Positions 38,771 through 51,769 of a stretch of 64,000 nucleotides of DNA are shown here, piece by piece. The notes under the pieces were generated by a model that made no database searches, was not told where the DNA came from, and saw nothing but the letters and a program-made list of their open reading frames with translations. Positions within the stretch are counted from its first letter, which is position 1; each line of letters begins with the position of its first letter. Origin of the DNA: Atrina japonica (taxonomy: Eukaryota > Mollusca > Bivalvia > Pterioida > Pinnidae). The translations under genes were made by a program, and so were the position numbers. The DNA lies in the NCBI GenBank assembly GCA_030159075.1, contig BROG01000006.1, positions 2,121,001 through 2,185,000 on the forward strand. Reading direction: 5' to 3'.

Positions 38771-40575
38771 CATTTTCACAAAATAATTGTTATTCCTGCT
38801 GGCATGTAACATAGATAGACACAGGCATTAAAATATAATTAACTTCCTGTATATTTTGTGAAAATTGCTTGAGAAACCCTGGTTTGGCACTTTTCAATAG
38901 CAATTGATTAACACAACCTGACTATTTGTATATGAATACTACACTGGATCTGACCTTATTTTCACACAATATATATAGAAATATAAGACTTATTTGTTAT
39001 GGTACATCAAGTACAAGCAGAGAAACCTGACAAAAATTGATTTTTTTTTTCGGTAAACACACATAATGCTCATTTAAGCATTTGTCTTTTGTTATATGTA
39101 GAGTGAATTGTACCTTAGGGTTTTGCATTTAATGCAATTACTTTTCCTAATCCTACGGTTCATCACAAATCATGCACGTAAGAAATGCATGAGACCCGAA
39201 TACAACATCGTGAAAATGTTACCTTTTATATGTGTATTACTGCTTCATTCATATCTTTATGTTTCAATCATATCTTTGATCTTAGATGCTGAACGTAGGA
39301 CCCCAAATTCATATACATTAGTCTTATCTTCACTTAGCAAAGAATTCGATAAAAATATACCAGCAATTACATGCTTTCATAAAAATTAAATTGGACATCT
39401 TGTTTTATTCACATCCTTCATATTTATAAGATTATATATATAAAGGTCTTTGAATGCACACACTGGGGAGCTGCGAATGGAAAGATAAGAAATTGATGAT
39501 ATAATACTCAGATACTATGTCAAGTTCATATTGAAAATATTCAAAGAACATATCACTTATCGCGACATGACAAGACGTTATCAAATATGTGCCTGTTATG
39601 CAGGTTATTTCAATATTTATTATGTGTGCAATATCAGATAAAAAGAGAAATTTCACATTTAAACTGGGCCATCTTTAAGCAAATTTAAATTGAAGATGAA
39701 ACTTGGCAAAATGGAATGGAATTTACCTATAAAATATGCAAACTATGACAGTTCAAATCTCTGATTAAAATTGTAATGAAAAGGCAATATCATTTAATAG
39801 GAACCGATGTTAAGAATTTCTAGAAATACATGTAGATGTTATTTAGGTTTACTATTTACTTATTGTAAAACTATAACTTTGGTATTGTTAATAGTTTGAT
39901 AAAAATATTTACCCTAGGGTATCATCACCCTACATGGATAAATTATAGGTAACAAATGTACACAAGATAGTAGAGAGTGAATTCTAATCGACAAATACAC
40001 ATACAATACACATTTCTCGAGTTGTTCGGATTCGGTTTGATTCGTCATAATAGTATGCAATTAGAAAGAAAACGTCACTTCCGGTGAAGCAGTTATCGTG
40101 TATATCGTGTACAGCCAACAGAAAAGTTATTTCTACCATTTCTTGGACTGTTATACCACTCTCAAGCTGTGGTATAAGCGAAGCTGCAGTTAGTTAAACA
40201 TATACAAATAACAAACAGGGCTGAAGAAATCAAATTGGCCGATCCCGCACTTCCACTGTAATGAAATGTTTGTACATGAAGTTGAAACAGACCAGTTGTC
40301 GGCGGTCAAAGTTGGAGATTGAAGTATTTGGAGGGAAAGAAGTCCGTTATTGAAGTCTCTAACAATACAAACGTATTAGGTTTCTTACCTTTGACATATT
40401 GATGTAAACTGGAGATTGAAGCGCTATACAAGTTTGACGTGATCATTAGAATCCGAACCTGATATTGTCTAGACGTGATGTAGGCTAATAATCCATAGTA
40501 CCAATCAGCAGTAGTTATGTAGTTATGTAGTTATGTTAGAAACAGATTCAATAACTCGTTTCACTTGGTTATCCT

Positions 40576-40680
40576 GTTTATCTAACTCTCGTTAGTTAAT
40601 TTTCAATATCTGAAAAAGACACTCGGTAAACCTGGTGTCTTTTAAAATTTTGAAAATTAACTAACTCGAGTTAGATAAAC
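40576..40680. repeat. Foldback element with 31-bp arms
   Basis: The arm 40576-40606 (gtttatctaactctcgttag...) is the inverse of 40650-40680 (...aactcgagttagataaac) with about two mismatches. The loop itself contains a smaller dyad, gacactcgg...ctggtgtc. The DNA could form a nested hairpin, or the element is a MITE without known target duplication. Confidence 0.8.
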
Positions 40681-41071
40681 ATAAGCAACTAACACGATTT
40701 GTGGAATCTCTATGTCACTTGCCATTTTCACAGAACAGAACAGTTATCTAGACGTTATTCATCGGAAATGAACTGACACAAGGTATTGTAATGGAACAAT
40801 TCAAAAATGGTCTATCATATAGGATAATGTTGTACATTTTCAAAGGATTGCCAGCTTAGTAATTCCTTCAAAAAACAGCTTACATCATCTGACCTTTTCT
40901 AGGAAAGCAGAAAACAACACAATGGTGTAGAATCATTGTTTTAGTCTGAAAAGGTCACCGTAAGTGTAACACATTTATTTTTACAAGTGCTGAAATAAAA
41001 ATCAGATATTTCTATCCGAATCAAAATCTTCTGGTATGTATATTATAGAAAGTATACGCTATCGTGAATAT

Positions 41072-41226
41072 ATAAAATCTCAGGTACCAAAGTAGAAATC
41101 CGGGATACATATACAAATTAGGTGATATTGGACAAACACTGACCTCTGGAAATCCAGAGGTGGGACCAGGTACCTGCATCACTTGTTGACCGGTCACACC
41201 TACTGTGAGTGTACAGTCAAATTTAA
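41072..41226 (-). mobile_element. Retroelement copy F, 3' part, split by a TTAA element
   Basis: The tail words tctcaggtaccaaagtag, ccggtcacacctactgtgag and gtcaaat end at the TTAA target. The rest of the copy resumes at 41882. Confidence 0.8.
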
Positions 41227-41877
41227 AGACATAGTATCTACGAAATTGGTTATTTTTTTTACAATTTTGCTGAAATCGAAGATATGACTGAATAATGATC
41301 TTACGTCCGTATAATCGTAATTAACGGATAAATGCTGATTTGTTGTCGTCGTCTGTAAGAATCAAACTATTAATTATGCACAGAAACAATCCCAGAAGCA
41401 CACGCAATGACCTAGATCGTATCGATATCAATCAATGGATGCTGAGGTAAGCACGTGTTGATTTATTTACCGATATTTATACATAATTGTATCGTTTAGA
41501 CGGTCCGGGCTTATCCATCGATCATGCTCCTTTCCAATATTTATCTTGGTGATATTTCGACAAACTTCTTTCCGATTTCTTTTTCTAGCTGAATCTGAAA
41601 GGTCGGCCACGATTTGTTTTTGCTTTGGACGCCATGGATCAACAGGAAATGCGCATGCGCAAATACAGGTCACGCTAAGGTTATATGACTATGGGCGGGC
41701 TTGCAAACGAATTTTTGTCGTACGACAAAAAATTAAAAAAACGTGGAAAGTTGTGAAATACAATAAAACTATACTTCTATGTGTCAACAATTTTTCGTTT
41801 TTTATCTCCAAATATTAACATATTTGACCCAAACAATTGAGATTGAAATATTTGAGGAAATCGTAGATACTATGTCT
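41227..41877. mobile_element. TTAA-flanked inverted-repeat DNA element, 651 bp
   Basis: The terminal inverted repeats are 17 bp and perfect: agacatagtatctacga and its complement. They are flanked by TTAA on both sides (41223-41226, 41878-41881). Removing the insert and one TTAA restores a continuous retroelement tail (caaatTTAAatgaaat against caaatccaaatgaaat in sister copies). TTAA targeting points to a piggyBac-like nonautonomous element, although the ends do not start with the usual CCC. Short overlapping open frames inside (41467-41673 minus, 41546-41818 plus) are not recognisable proteins. Confidence 0.9.
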
Positions 41878-41881
41878 TTAA

Positions 41882-42140
41882 ATGAAATAGGCGAAGAAGA
41901 AATCCTCGTCACGATTGGTACAGACGACTCAACAACCGCTATCGAACAGGAAACTTAACATTTCATTTACTGAAAGAGAGCAATCACAAACAAGGCTATC
42001 ATACCGACCGTAATATTTGCGGAATGTTGACATCAAACGCGATTTTCAATATCCCTATATCAATAACTTGTCAGTAAGTAGAGTACCTCTATGTATGAAA
42101 TATTCATATTTTGAACATGTCCTGTTATAACGGATCATAC
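41882..42140 (-). mobile_element. Retroelement copy F, continuation beyond the TTAA insert
   Basis: The words gaagaaatcctcgtcacgat, caacatttcatttactga-like sequence and gaatgttgacatcaaacgcg match the tail-to-RT junction of the sister copies. The copy ends within the RT C-terminus near cctgttataacggatcat. Confidence 0.85.
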
Positions 42141-42654
42141 AAGAGTTAAAGGGACTACCTAGAAAAGTTCGAAACATTGGGACTTTGCTTCATGAATGGT
42201 AACAAATAATCAGACGATTTCTAGTCTCAGAAGTTATATGTGACTGCTATGAGACCATATAAGATATATACAGCCATGTTATAATATAGTTATTGTTAAA
42301 ACTAACTTAATGGTTCTAAAATTAAAATGTTGAGTGTTACCAATTGGAATTACCATGGGGCGATTTCGAACACATGTAAATTTTTACTTCGAATTATTTG
42401 TAGAATTTTCGATGATTTTATAGGAATAAGTCCAATATTTTCGACTAATAAAACTCGAATAATGAAATAACCGTACAATTAACAAAGTTTTTCGGTAATT
42501 TGTAAATAGTTCAAATCATCAAGAAGTTCTGCTGTATATATTATTATATTTTTACCTGAAAAAATGAAACGTATGTTGAACTTTTGCTTGCACAAAATGA
42601 AGGGTTATTTTCGGACAGTTAAATTTTTGCCATATATTTTTATACCATGTCATA

Positions 42655-43915
42655 CCTTGCCAATGTTTATAGGATTCCGAAGATGCACAAAAATCCCTAT
42701 AAACACCGCTTCATTGCGGGGTCATCTGAGTGTTCCACCAAGTCTTTATCTATTTTGCTTACCAAACAGAAATACTGTATAACGGCCTACTCAGGAAGCA
42801 GAATTAATCAAATGTGAACACTAAAGAATTCAAAGGAATTGTTGGAACATTTAAAATCTCCAAATTTCAAACATATTACAAGCATCAAGTCTTTTGATTT
42901 TTCGACCCTTTACACACCAATCCCTCATTAAAAACTCAAAAACAGATTAACATCTGTTATACAAAAATCTTTTGTACACATAAATATTTGATGTTGGGTC
43001 ATGAAGATTCCAATAACAAGTACACTGAAGACGATATTATCAAGATGCTAGGGTTCCTAGTAGACAACGTTTTCGTTGTTTTTGCGGGAAAAGTTTTTCA
43101 ACAGATTTTCGGCATTCCAATGGGTACCAATTGTGGTCCTCTCTTGGTGTTTTTGTATTCATATGAAGCGGAATTTATACAGTTTTTGCTCTCAAAAGGA
43201 AACATACAGTTAGCATCTCGGGTGAATTTTACTTACAGATATATCGACGATGTTCTGTCCAGATATAATTCAGAATTTCAGAATTACCTCGGCCAGATGT
43301 ATCCTGTAGAGATAGAGATCAATGAGACGACAGAGAGCAACACATCGCTTCTTACCTAGATTTACTCATGTCGATTGGATACACATCCCTCTATGACAAA
43401 CGAGACGATTTCAATTTCCATATCACAAACTCCCCATTTCTAAGTAGTAATATTCCACCTTCTCCTGCCTATGGCGTTTTCATTTCACAACTTATACGTT
43501 ACGCCAGGGCATGCCCTTCTTATGAATGTTTTATTCTGAGAGATAAACGACTGGCCAATAAACTACTTACACAAGGTTACGTTGTTGAACGCTTGGAGTC
43601 ATCGTTTAAGAGGTTTTATGGTCGATACGGGTATCTTATCAAACATTATGAAGTCCCCCTCTCAGAGATACTAAATAGTATTCTGGATCACGGCCACAGA
43701 CAGTGACTCCGTTTCACAAATCTTGCTTTTCACCGAACTTGACTTTATCACCAAACTTGACGTTTTTACCAAATTTGACCCGTTAATCGAACTAGAAAGG
43801 TTTCGATGGAACATTTGCGATGGATGTGGCATGCCAGCAGAAGATGCTGACTGCTTCCAAACACCTGGTCTTATCCCGTTTGGGATTCGTAATTGTTCTT
43901 CATGTTGAGACCATT
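42655..43915 (+). pseudogene. Retroelement reverse transcriptase, copy P (frameshifted)
   Basis: The translated order is RIPKMHKNPYKHRFIAGSSE, SFDFSTLYTPIPH, YTEDDIIKMLGFLVDNVFVV, QQIFGIPMGTNCGPLLVFLY, YRYIDDVLS (catalytic YxDD), SYLDLLMS and LYDKRDDFNFHI, then PAYGVFISQLIRYARACPSY and FKRFYGRYG. A stop and one-base shift near 43350 and several stops before 42990 break it. The tail differs from the other copies: an open frame (43723-43908) ends in CDGCGMP...CSSC. The motifs fit Penelope-like or related single-ORF retroelements; no GIY-YIG endonuclease is visible. Confidence 0.85.
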
Positions 43916-43919
43916 TGCA

Positions 43920-46270
43920 CATCTAATTCGTCGTGTTATAATGGATTTGAGTTTTGATTATTGATTGGTACTTCTTCAATTTTACTTTGGTCATTTTAAT
44001 AGGGTGGCCAAATTGTACAAAATTAAACAATGGCTAAGATATCCACTTTATGGTATATTGAGTAAAGTGTGTGATATTGGGACAAGGTTAGAAAACCCAA
44101 GACTATTCCACGAAGAAATGTGTTTTTTTTTCTAACAAAATCTTAATCTTATGTCATCGGTCTCCTTTTCCAAACAGATGTTCAATTCACACATTTATTT
44201 TCTTTTCAGAGAACACTTTTCATTAAGAAACACCCATTATCGTTCAAATACAAACATTACATGATCATATCAGTGATTGATTAATTTCGTTTTCCCTAGC
44301 CTGTCAATGAATATTTTGAAATTTTATTTTTATGCACTAGATTTTAAAATTGTCTTACAATTCACATACTCTGTAAAAGGTAACCGTGCATACCGTTATA
44401 TTTTCATTCTGGTGGTGAAATAACTCTTTTATTCACGTTTCTGAAAACGTTGTACTAGATCTAGATTACCAAAATGTCTGATTTCAATTCAGAATTTAAT
44501 TTGTATTGTTTTTATCGAGAATGACATCATGATGATATGGTCTCTACAGATATGATGTGCTCACTATGGCAATTTATCACCTTTGTAACCAGTAATTGGA
44601 AAACTTCGAAGCATGTTTTGTTCCAAGTGATTATTTTTCTGTCAGTTTACAGAATTCTAAGATATTTCAAACACAAAAATAAACATTCCCCGACCAATTC
44701 AAATATTCTAATTTTCTACAAATGAAGTCGAGTTTGTCCCAGTGAGTATTTTCAATGCTGTATTTCACTATTGCGATGGCATATATTGTCAATTAAACCT
44801 CGGAAACTTTCCAAATTTACTATAGTACTTTACAAAAAAACAGGAGACGTTTAGAATCAGATATTTCTTTCTCGAGGAATGTGACAGAGAAAAACGTAGT
44901 CTCATTATTACTCATAGTTCATCATATTGCAAAGGATTGTATTTTTACAGTTGTGTACAGCTAAAGGTGAGAATTACATTCATTTTCTGAAACATATAGA
45001 AAACCTTGGCCTTACTGCACTATGTGTGCTTTATGCCTTCTTAGTAATCATGCAAAATACTTATCAGCGGGTTTTATATCCTTTTAAATTGGACTTGGAC
45101 AGATGAAGCGAGATAAGTTAGATGATGTTAGAAGTCACCTACTGTTACAAGTTCATACTAAACACAATATATTCATATTATGTGCTAAAGTGTTCAGTTT
45201 CATTGTAGTAACTATAAGACACATGTCGGTGGTGAACAATAAATTAGATATCAAACTCTTTGGGATGTCAAATGTTACATGATAACATAAGTTAGGAGTG
45301 GTGGATACACATGAACAATTGGGTAAATTCACCTGTCACATCCGTCGTGATTCAAAAGCGATTTACACTATCCAAGGTTAGGTAAATCAAATTTCCACTC
45401 AGTGCAATTAGGGTATTGTCAACATGAACAATGCAACGACCACATGAAATAGTAAAATATTGAAATCAAATACGATCTGCATATCTTTGGTGTAACTTAA
45501 ACTTAAAAATGAGTCTCTATACATATAATAGTCGTTTGTGGAGTATGCTCGTTCTGCAGAAAACATAAATACTATGTGTATTTTGGTAAAGGGTAACCAT
45601 TTAAATACAGAGTGAAAATAATAGCAAAATAGTATTGTAATCTACACATAGAAAGAAAACAAAACTTGGGCCCCGGTACCATGTCAGGACCAATATGAAT
45701 TAATTAAGTTGTTGGCATATTCAACAGCCATTGTTGCATAAACAAATAGACATACTAGACAGTAACTTGTGACATTTATCAACCGTTAGTTTTGCAAAAT
45801 GTTGACGTTGAAAGCAGTAGCTAATTGTGTGATACGTTGTGGTTAATTTTACACAAGATCGAAGAGAGGGGAATTTCAATTGAGCATTGCGTTATATCAA
45901 ATATCACGATCTGAAGTATACTTAAATTTTATGGTAACATATGTGTACTTGAAGTAGGTTCAGCTGATTGATTATTATTTTTTTCACATTCTGTCTACAT
46001 AAATGAAGACTTTTTCAGTTCAATTGATTGGTCATGCATTTATTTTCATAAATCTGATGCAAATGGATGGAAAGTGCGTGACCATTTTAGCCACAAGAAA
46101 AGTGAAAGCACTGGGGTATAATGTGATAGTATGTTATTAGCCTTCAGCCTGGTGCTTAAGAACCAATTTACCAAACCAGCTGAAGATGAAAATACAGATT
46201 CAGAAGTGGAATTACATTAAGATGGCATATGACAATTGCAGCAACCAAAGTGATAAATTACTGGGAAACT
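43920..46270. other. Stretch without recognised gene
   Basis: This is AT-rich sequence without exon or clear repeat. A possible very decayed retroelement tail word set (cacctgtcacatccgtcgtgattc, near 45330) is the only trace. Confidence 0.45.
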
Positions 46271-46498
46271 AGAATTAAGAAGAGCGTATACTTATACATG
46301 CACCTGGAAGGTGATAGACGAAAGAGAGGAAACTAAAGAAAAAGTGACTGGATACCAAGCCAGCTAAGTGCAAATGCAGGTATAACAAGCAGGGCCACAA
46401 TGAAGTGATGAAAAGCGCTAGGAAAGGTAAAATATCCTTTTGGAAGAAAATGTAAAGCAAGCGGAACATGCAGGGGCACGAGGAGGACTCTGCAGAGT

Positions 46499-46500
<2 letters not shown>

Positions 46501-46582
<82 letters not shown>
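46501..46582. repeat. (CA)n microsatellite
   Basis: About 40 uninterrupted CA units; frames read through it on either strand are artefacts. Confidence 0.97.
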
Positions 46583-46583
<1 letters not shown>

Positions 46584-46812
46584 AATAAAATAGGGATGAA
46601 TTGTCAATCTCCCCAAAATGTTATCTCCAAGCGTGATATCACATAACTATCCACCCCAAATAAGTTGTTTTGCAGAGCGCGTCTGAACAGCGTTGAGTCA
46701 GCTATGGACACCAAGTTAAGAGCCAGAAGGATTCAGAAAGGGGATGATTTGTTAAATATTTGCATAACACAACATTAATAGACCATGTCTCAGAATGACA
46801 ACTAACCAAACA

Positions 46813-47110
46813 TATAATAGTCTTATTTGCGATTACTCTTTTTCACTAAGCGAAATGTTAAGTTACCTGTTCGATGGTGATTGTTGAGACGTCTGTACCA
46901 ATTATGACGAGGATTCGTTTCTCACGTATTTCATTTTAATTGGACTCACGGCGGGTGTGACCGGTCGACAGGAAATGCTCCATGGCACCTGATCACACCT
47001 CTTGATTTCAAGAAGTCCTTGTTTGTTCATTTTTTACCAGATGTGTACCTGTATCCTGGATATCCTGGATATGCAAATGATTTATACCTTGGTATCTGAG
47101 ATTTGTTTTT
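46813..47110 (+). mobile_element. 5'-truncated retroelement copy G, plus orientation
   Basis: The copy begins in the coding end (cgattactctttttcactaa), passes gacggcgggtgtgaccggtc-type tail sequence and ends tttataccttggtatctgag plus attt. It is one of the few copies in this orientation and is complete at the 3' end. Confidence 0.85.
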
Positions 47111-47682
47111 CATATCTTTAGAAGTTCTGATATCGGTGTTACGATAAAAGAGTCTTGGCATCTCACTAAGGACACGTAGAGTTAAGATCCGTACATATTC
47201 AAATCTAGGACCGTCTGACATTGGTAATATCTACTCTCTCGTGTCATCACGTTCAATATTCGAGGTTACAGAGATGTTATTTCCACGTAGCAAATAAGTA
47301 TATTGATAATTTTACAAATGAACAATCAGACGATTGAAAACCTCAGTTTCCCATACTTTGAAAGAAGATATACGTAATATATATGGACACATCAAATAAT
47401 CAAAACACAATTATCATTAAATATATCGTTCTTAGTACTGGAGATACAACACTATTCCTTAACAGTGTAATAGATTACATATATTCGGGGTATAATTCGA
47501 AAGAAACAATGAAATTGAATGTATTAATACTGTACATTTTTAAAAATTAAAAATTAAATCTTCAAGCTGTTTTTGTGAACTGAAAATATAGAAAACCTTT
47601 TCGTGACATATCGATAACGAGAATATATATATTTTTTTCAGCACATATGGATTTTGTTTCGAAGTGGTCTCATGATAAATGT

Positions 47683-47703
47683 ACACACACAAACACACAC
47701 ACA

Positions 47704-47792
<89 letters not shown>
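47683..47792. repeat. (CA)n-(TA)n compound microsatellite
   Basis: A CA tract with a few interruptions (47683-47734) passes into about 29 TA units. Confidence 0.97.
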
Positions 47793-47799
<7 letters not shown>

Positions 47800-47805
47800 A
47801 CATTT

Positions 47806-47850
47806 ACCGATAATTATTTATTTTTATACCGATAATTATTTATTTTTATA
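47806..47850. repeat. Tandem duplication of ~23 bp
   Basis: The unit taccgataattatttatttt plus tata occurs twice. Confidence 0.75.
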
Positions 47851-48555
47851 CATTAGGTTTCTTGAATATGAATTTATTAATATATGTATATATACACTGG
47901 TATAGATATAAATGACTGAGATGTTCAGCCTAAGAGCACAATAAATATACGTAGTATTGATAAATGTGAGTTGTTTCAAATTGTATTTTATCAATATACA
48001 ATTTGTTTCATTGTCTGTCTAACACATGTTTTGTTACAAAGAACCTGTTGTCAGGTTGTAAATGCAATAGAGGATAATTGTGTGTATTTGGCATTGCAAT
48101 AAATTGTATCTGTGCAGAACAATACTACTCTTTTTATGTTGATTGTCAATAAAACAAAGCGATACAGACAAATAGGTAATATTGTAAACAATGGTGTTAT
48201 ATATAAATAACCCGATAGTGTTTAAGTAAGTATATATTGGCTAGACATAAATCTATTGTTAAATACTGATCTGATGAGGGCAAATGTAATAAAAGAAATG
48301 GATGTATTGGTGCATCATTGTAATTACATGAATTAAGAATGGACAACATCCAAATCAAAAGGATAACCTTGTAATGAACGTCACTGGAAAAGAGAAAACA
48401 CGGAAGACTAAAAGAGACATAGGGAAAGATAATGGAACAAAAATGAGGGACGCAGGACTCAAGAACTGGGCAAAGTATAGGCAAAAGATAGGGACGGATG
48501 GAGTAAACTCGTGACGACCTTATTCTCCAAACGGAGTGAAGAGGTGTTAGTAATA

Positions 48556-49915
48556 TAAAAATTTCAGATACCAAAGTATAAATCAATAGAATGTCCAGGA
48601 CATAGATACAAATCCGATAAAAATGGACAAACACGGACCTCTGGAAACCAAGAGGTGGGATCAGGTGCCATGGAGGAGTAAGCATCCCCTGTCGACCGGT
48701 CACACCCGCCGTGAGTCCACAGTCAAGTCCAATGAAACACGTGAGGAGTGTATCCTCGTCACAATTGGTACAGACGTCTCAACAACCACCAACGAAAAGG
48801 CAACTCAAAATTTCACTTAGTGAAACAGAGTAGTCGCAAACAAGACTATTATACCGACCGTAAAATTTGGGAACGTTGACATTAAACGCGGTTTTCGATA
48901 TCCCTGTGTCAATAATTTGTCAGTGCGTAGTTTACCTCTGTATATGAAATCTTCATATGTTGTGCACGCCCTGGCATATCGGATCATTTGTGAAATATAA
49001 ACTCCATATGCGGGTGACTGAGGGATATTACTACTTAAATGTGGAAAATTTACGATGGGAAAGCCGAAATCGTCGCGTTTATTGTATAGCTTAATTGCTA
49101 ATTTCCCGTCTGTGTTTATATTAAGTAAAATGTCTAAGCATGAAGCGTGTGTGCTTGACTCTGTTGTATCTTCAATTTCTAGTTCGCTGGGATATATCGC
49201 ATTGACATATGTATGAAATTGTCATTATTAATTGACAAAACATCGTCGATATATCTAAATGTCAAATTAAAGGACACCGCTAACTTTATCTTCTTTTGAT
49301 TCAGCAGTCTCTGAATGAAGTCTGCTTCGTATGAATAAAGGAACAGGTCGGCCATTTAAGGGACACAATCGGTTCCCATAAGAATGCCGACAGTTTGTTG
49401 AAAGACCACGTCTCCGAACATTACAAATATATTGTCTATTAGAAATTCCAGCATGTTTTTTATATCAACTTCAGTATATTTATGTGTAGAATCAGAGTGG
49501 TGCCTGACGAAACAAGTATCCCGATAGCCAATCACCAGATATCCAAACCCCCGGGCACCACCCTCAGCGAAAAAGCAGCCATCCATGATGCTGAAAAGTC
49601 TTTCTTTTAATTTTTTATGTGGAACAGTAGTGTAAAGAGTAGAGAAGTCATAAGTTTTGACACTGTGAATTCGAGAAAAATTGTGTGCCTTCAAATTTTA
49701 TAAAAGCTGTCCAGAATTTTCAAGTATCCACACCTGATTTACACCGCTTCTGGAACAAGCAACTGTACAGTATTGTTGAAGTTTCTCTTTAATGGCTGTC
49801 AATATCCCGGTAAGGAGTAAAGATAAAGGTTTGGTAGAACATTTGCTGGATCCTGCTATGTATCTTTGCTTATATGGGGTTTTATGAAGTTTAGGTATCG
49901 AGTATAAATATATAT
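48556..49915 (-). pseudogene. Retroelement reverse transcriptase, copy H (degenerate)
   Basis: On the minus strand the order is YSIPKLHKTPYKQR-like, KTYDFSTLYTTVPHKKLKER, HKYTEVDIKNMLEFLIDNIF, VFQQTVGILMGTDCVP (consensus GIPMGTNCAP), a stop, LFLYSYEADFIQ, FRYIDDV, and the tail FHLIPPLGFQRSVFVHFYRI-like frame. It is the longest-tailed copy and retains the canonical 3' end. Stops and frameshifts rule out function. Confidence 0.85.
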
Positions 49916-50160
49916 ATATATTGTCCCCTGACCCTCCTTACGATTAAAACTTTAATATCTGTAAATTTATTTTTGTCACTTCAGAAAGTCACACATCAAT
50001 GTAGTGTACACATGCAGTATAGCATTACTGCATAACTTAACGTATCCGAAGTGTTAACCGCAGTACAAATGTTCTAACGATATCCATAAAATAAAATTAT
50101 CGCCGGTAAAATCTGTAATTTTATTATGTTATATGCTAAAAATAAAATGAATGAATAGTT

Positions 50161-50472
50161 TTGTGTCAAGCAATTTCTGTCTGCGCGAAAAAGATATGTA
50201 TCAAAGAAATTTATAATTCAACATTTATAAGTGAAGTGAATTGGGTATCATTATCACAGGAGGCATATGATGTATTAGATCAGGTTTACTTTGAGATCAA
50301 AGAACTGGGGTGCGATCTGCCTCCATCTGCAGTACGTAACTACCTTTCTAGTTTAATTTACAGATGTCAATACACAGAAGCTAGATTAATTCCATCTGTT
50401 TTAATTTTAATCGTAATTGACCCCTCTGTTATTGAAGAAATAATTATTAATTATATTAATATTACATGTTGA
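50161..50472 (+). CDS. Orphan open frame of 103 codons, doubtful
   Basis: The frame has no ATG (starts TTG) but is open and protein-like: LSQEAYDVLDQVYFEIKELG followed by CDLPPSAVRNYLSSLIYRCQ and YTEARLIPSV. An in-frame acceptor-like ttatcacag precedes EAYDV. No family is recognised and no partner exon was found. It could be a coding remnant of an unknown mobile element or an isolated exon. Confidence 0.25.
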   Translation: MCQAISVCAKKICIKEIYNSTFISEVNWVSLSQEAYDVLDQVYFEIKELGCDLPPSAVRNYLSSLIYRCQYTEARLIPSVLILIVIDPSVIEEIIINYINITC

Positions 50473-51254
50473 AAAAAGTTAGTGTTAATCAAGTGCAAAT
50501 AATAACTACTGTTAATGCTATAACAAGTAAAATGTATGGTAGTACAATCCTGCCATAGTGTTTATCATAACTGTCTCGTCGTGCAACTAACAACTTGGAA
50601 TTTTAGTATTTAAGTTGAATATTAAACTGATATAGCATGTCGAGATGGAAACATATTACATCTCAAGATAGACAAAATACTGTGTGATGATATAATGTTT
50701 AAATAATTTTCTGTTTATATTTCTGTCATGTTGTAAATATTGAATTTATTGGGTTGGTGTAATTTACAACATGACATTTCGTTTAAATTCGGTAGACTTA
50801 GTGATATTTATCATATTTGGGAATGCGTGTCAAGCAGTTGAGTTAAGATATTAAATATGTCCCCAAAACATGATTTAAGTAATTATCCATTTGATATGAT
50901 TTCAATAACACGACAGGTGGATCAGATCGCTGACAATGATCTCGAATATGTAACACCTGCGCTGCGCCTCTACAGTCAGCAATGGACGTAAGTGTGTTGG
51001 TCTTCATTGAATGCATATAATTATATGACGAAAGCTTTGACATTAGGACCCAGTATTGCCAGTTGAATGGAAATTGTTTCTTGAATAGAAAGAATGTCTT
51101 TCAAAACAAAACTGATACGGTAATATGGAACGAAGCAAAGGTTCGGCCCGTCGAAATTTGAGTACATGTAGAACTCGTCTATTTTTTACAATAACAAACT
51201 ATTTAAACGATGATTAAGGATATTTGGTTATAAAGCGTTTCATACATTTGATAT

Positions 51255-51568
51255 AAAAAAGTCTCAGATACCAAGGTATAAATCATTAGGATGTCCAGGA
51301 TATAGGTACAAATCTGGTAAAAACACGGACCTCTTGAAATCAAGTTGTGGGGTCAGTTGCCATGGAGGAGTAAGCATCCCCTGTCTATCGGTCACACCCG
51401 CCGTGAGTCCACAGTCAAATAAAAATGAATTACGTGAGGAACGAATCCTCGTCATAAATGGTACAGACGTCTCAACAACTGCCATCAAACAGGTAACTCA
51501 ACATTTCACCCAGTGAAACTGAGTAGTCGCAAACACGACAATCACACCAACCGTAAAACCCGCGGAAT
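51255..51568 (-). mobile_element. 5'-truncated retroelement copy I
   Basis: This is the 3' tail with words tctcagataccaaggtataa, gccatggaggagtaagcatc and cggtcacacccgccgtgagt. It breaks off just inside the coding part. The tail frame FDCGLTAGVTDRQGMLTPPW is still open. Confidence 0.85.
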
Positions 51569-51769
51569 CTATTTCGAGTTTTATTGCAATTCAACTGGGT
51601 GAAATATTGAGTACGATTCAGACAAGATGGTAAATATGTTGCTAATATGTATACAGGTTGATAGGAATATCATGAATTCGAAGATAAAAAAAATCACAAT
51701 GTCATGCAATATATAAAATAATTGATTGTACTATAAATCTAGGAAAGAGTATGAAAACGCAAAATACAA

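Noticed and set aside
41303..41354. Minus-strand segment with good acceptor (cttacag) and donor (gtaagatc) and open frame, a candidate N-terminal exon of the receptor
   Set aside because: It lies entirely inside the TTAA-flanked 651-bp transposon, has no cysteine, and its phase does not fit the required phase-1 junction.
41467..41818. Two overlapping opposite-strand open frames of 68 and 90 codons
   Set aside because: Both lie inside the TTAA element and resemble no transposase or host protein.
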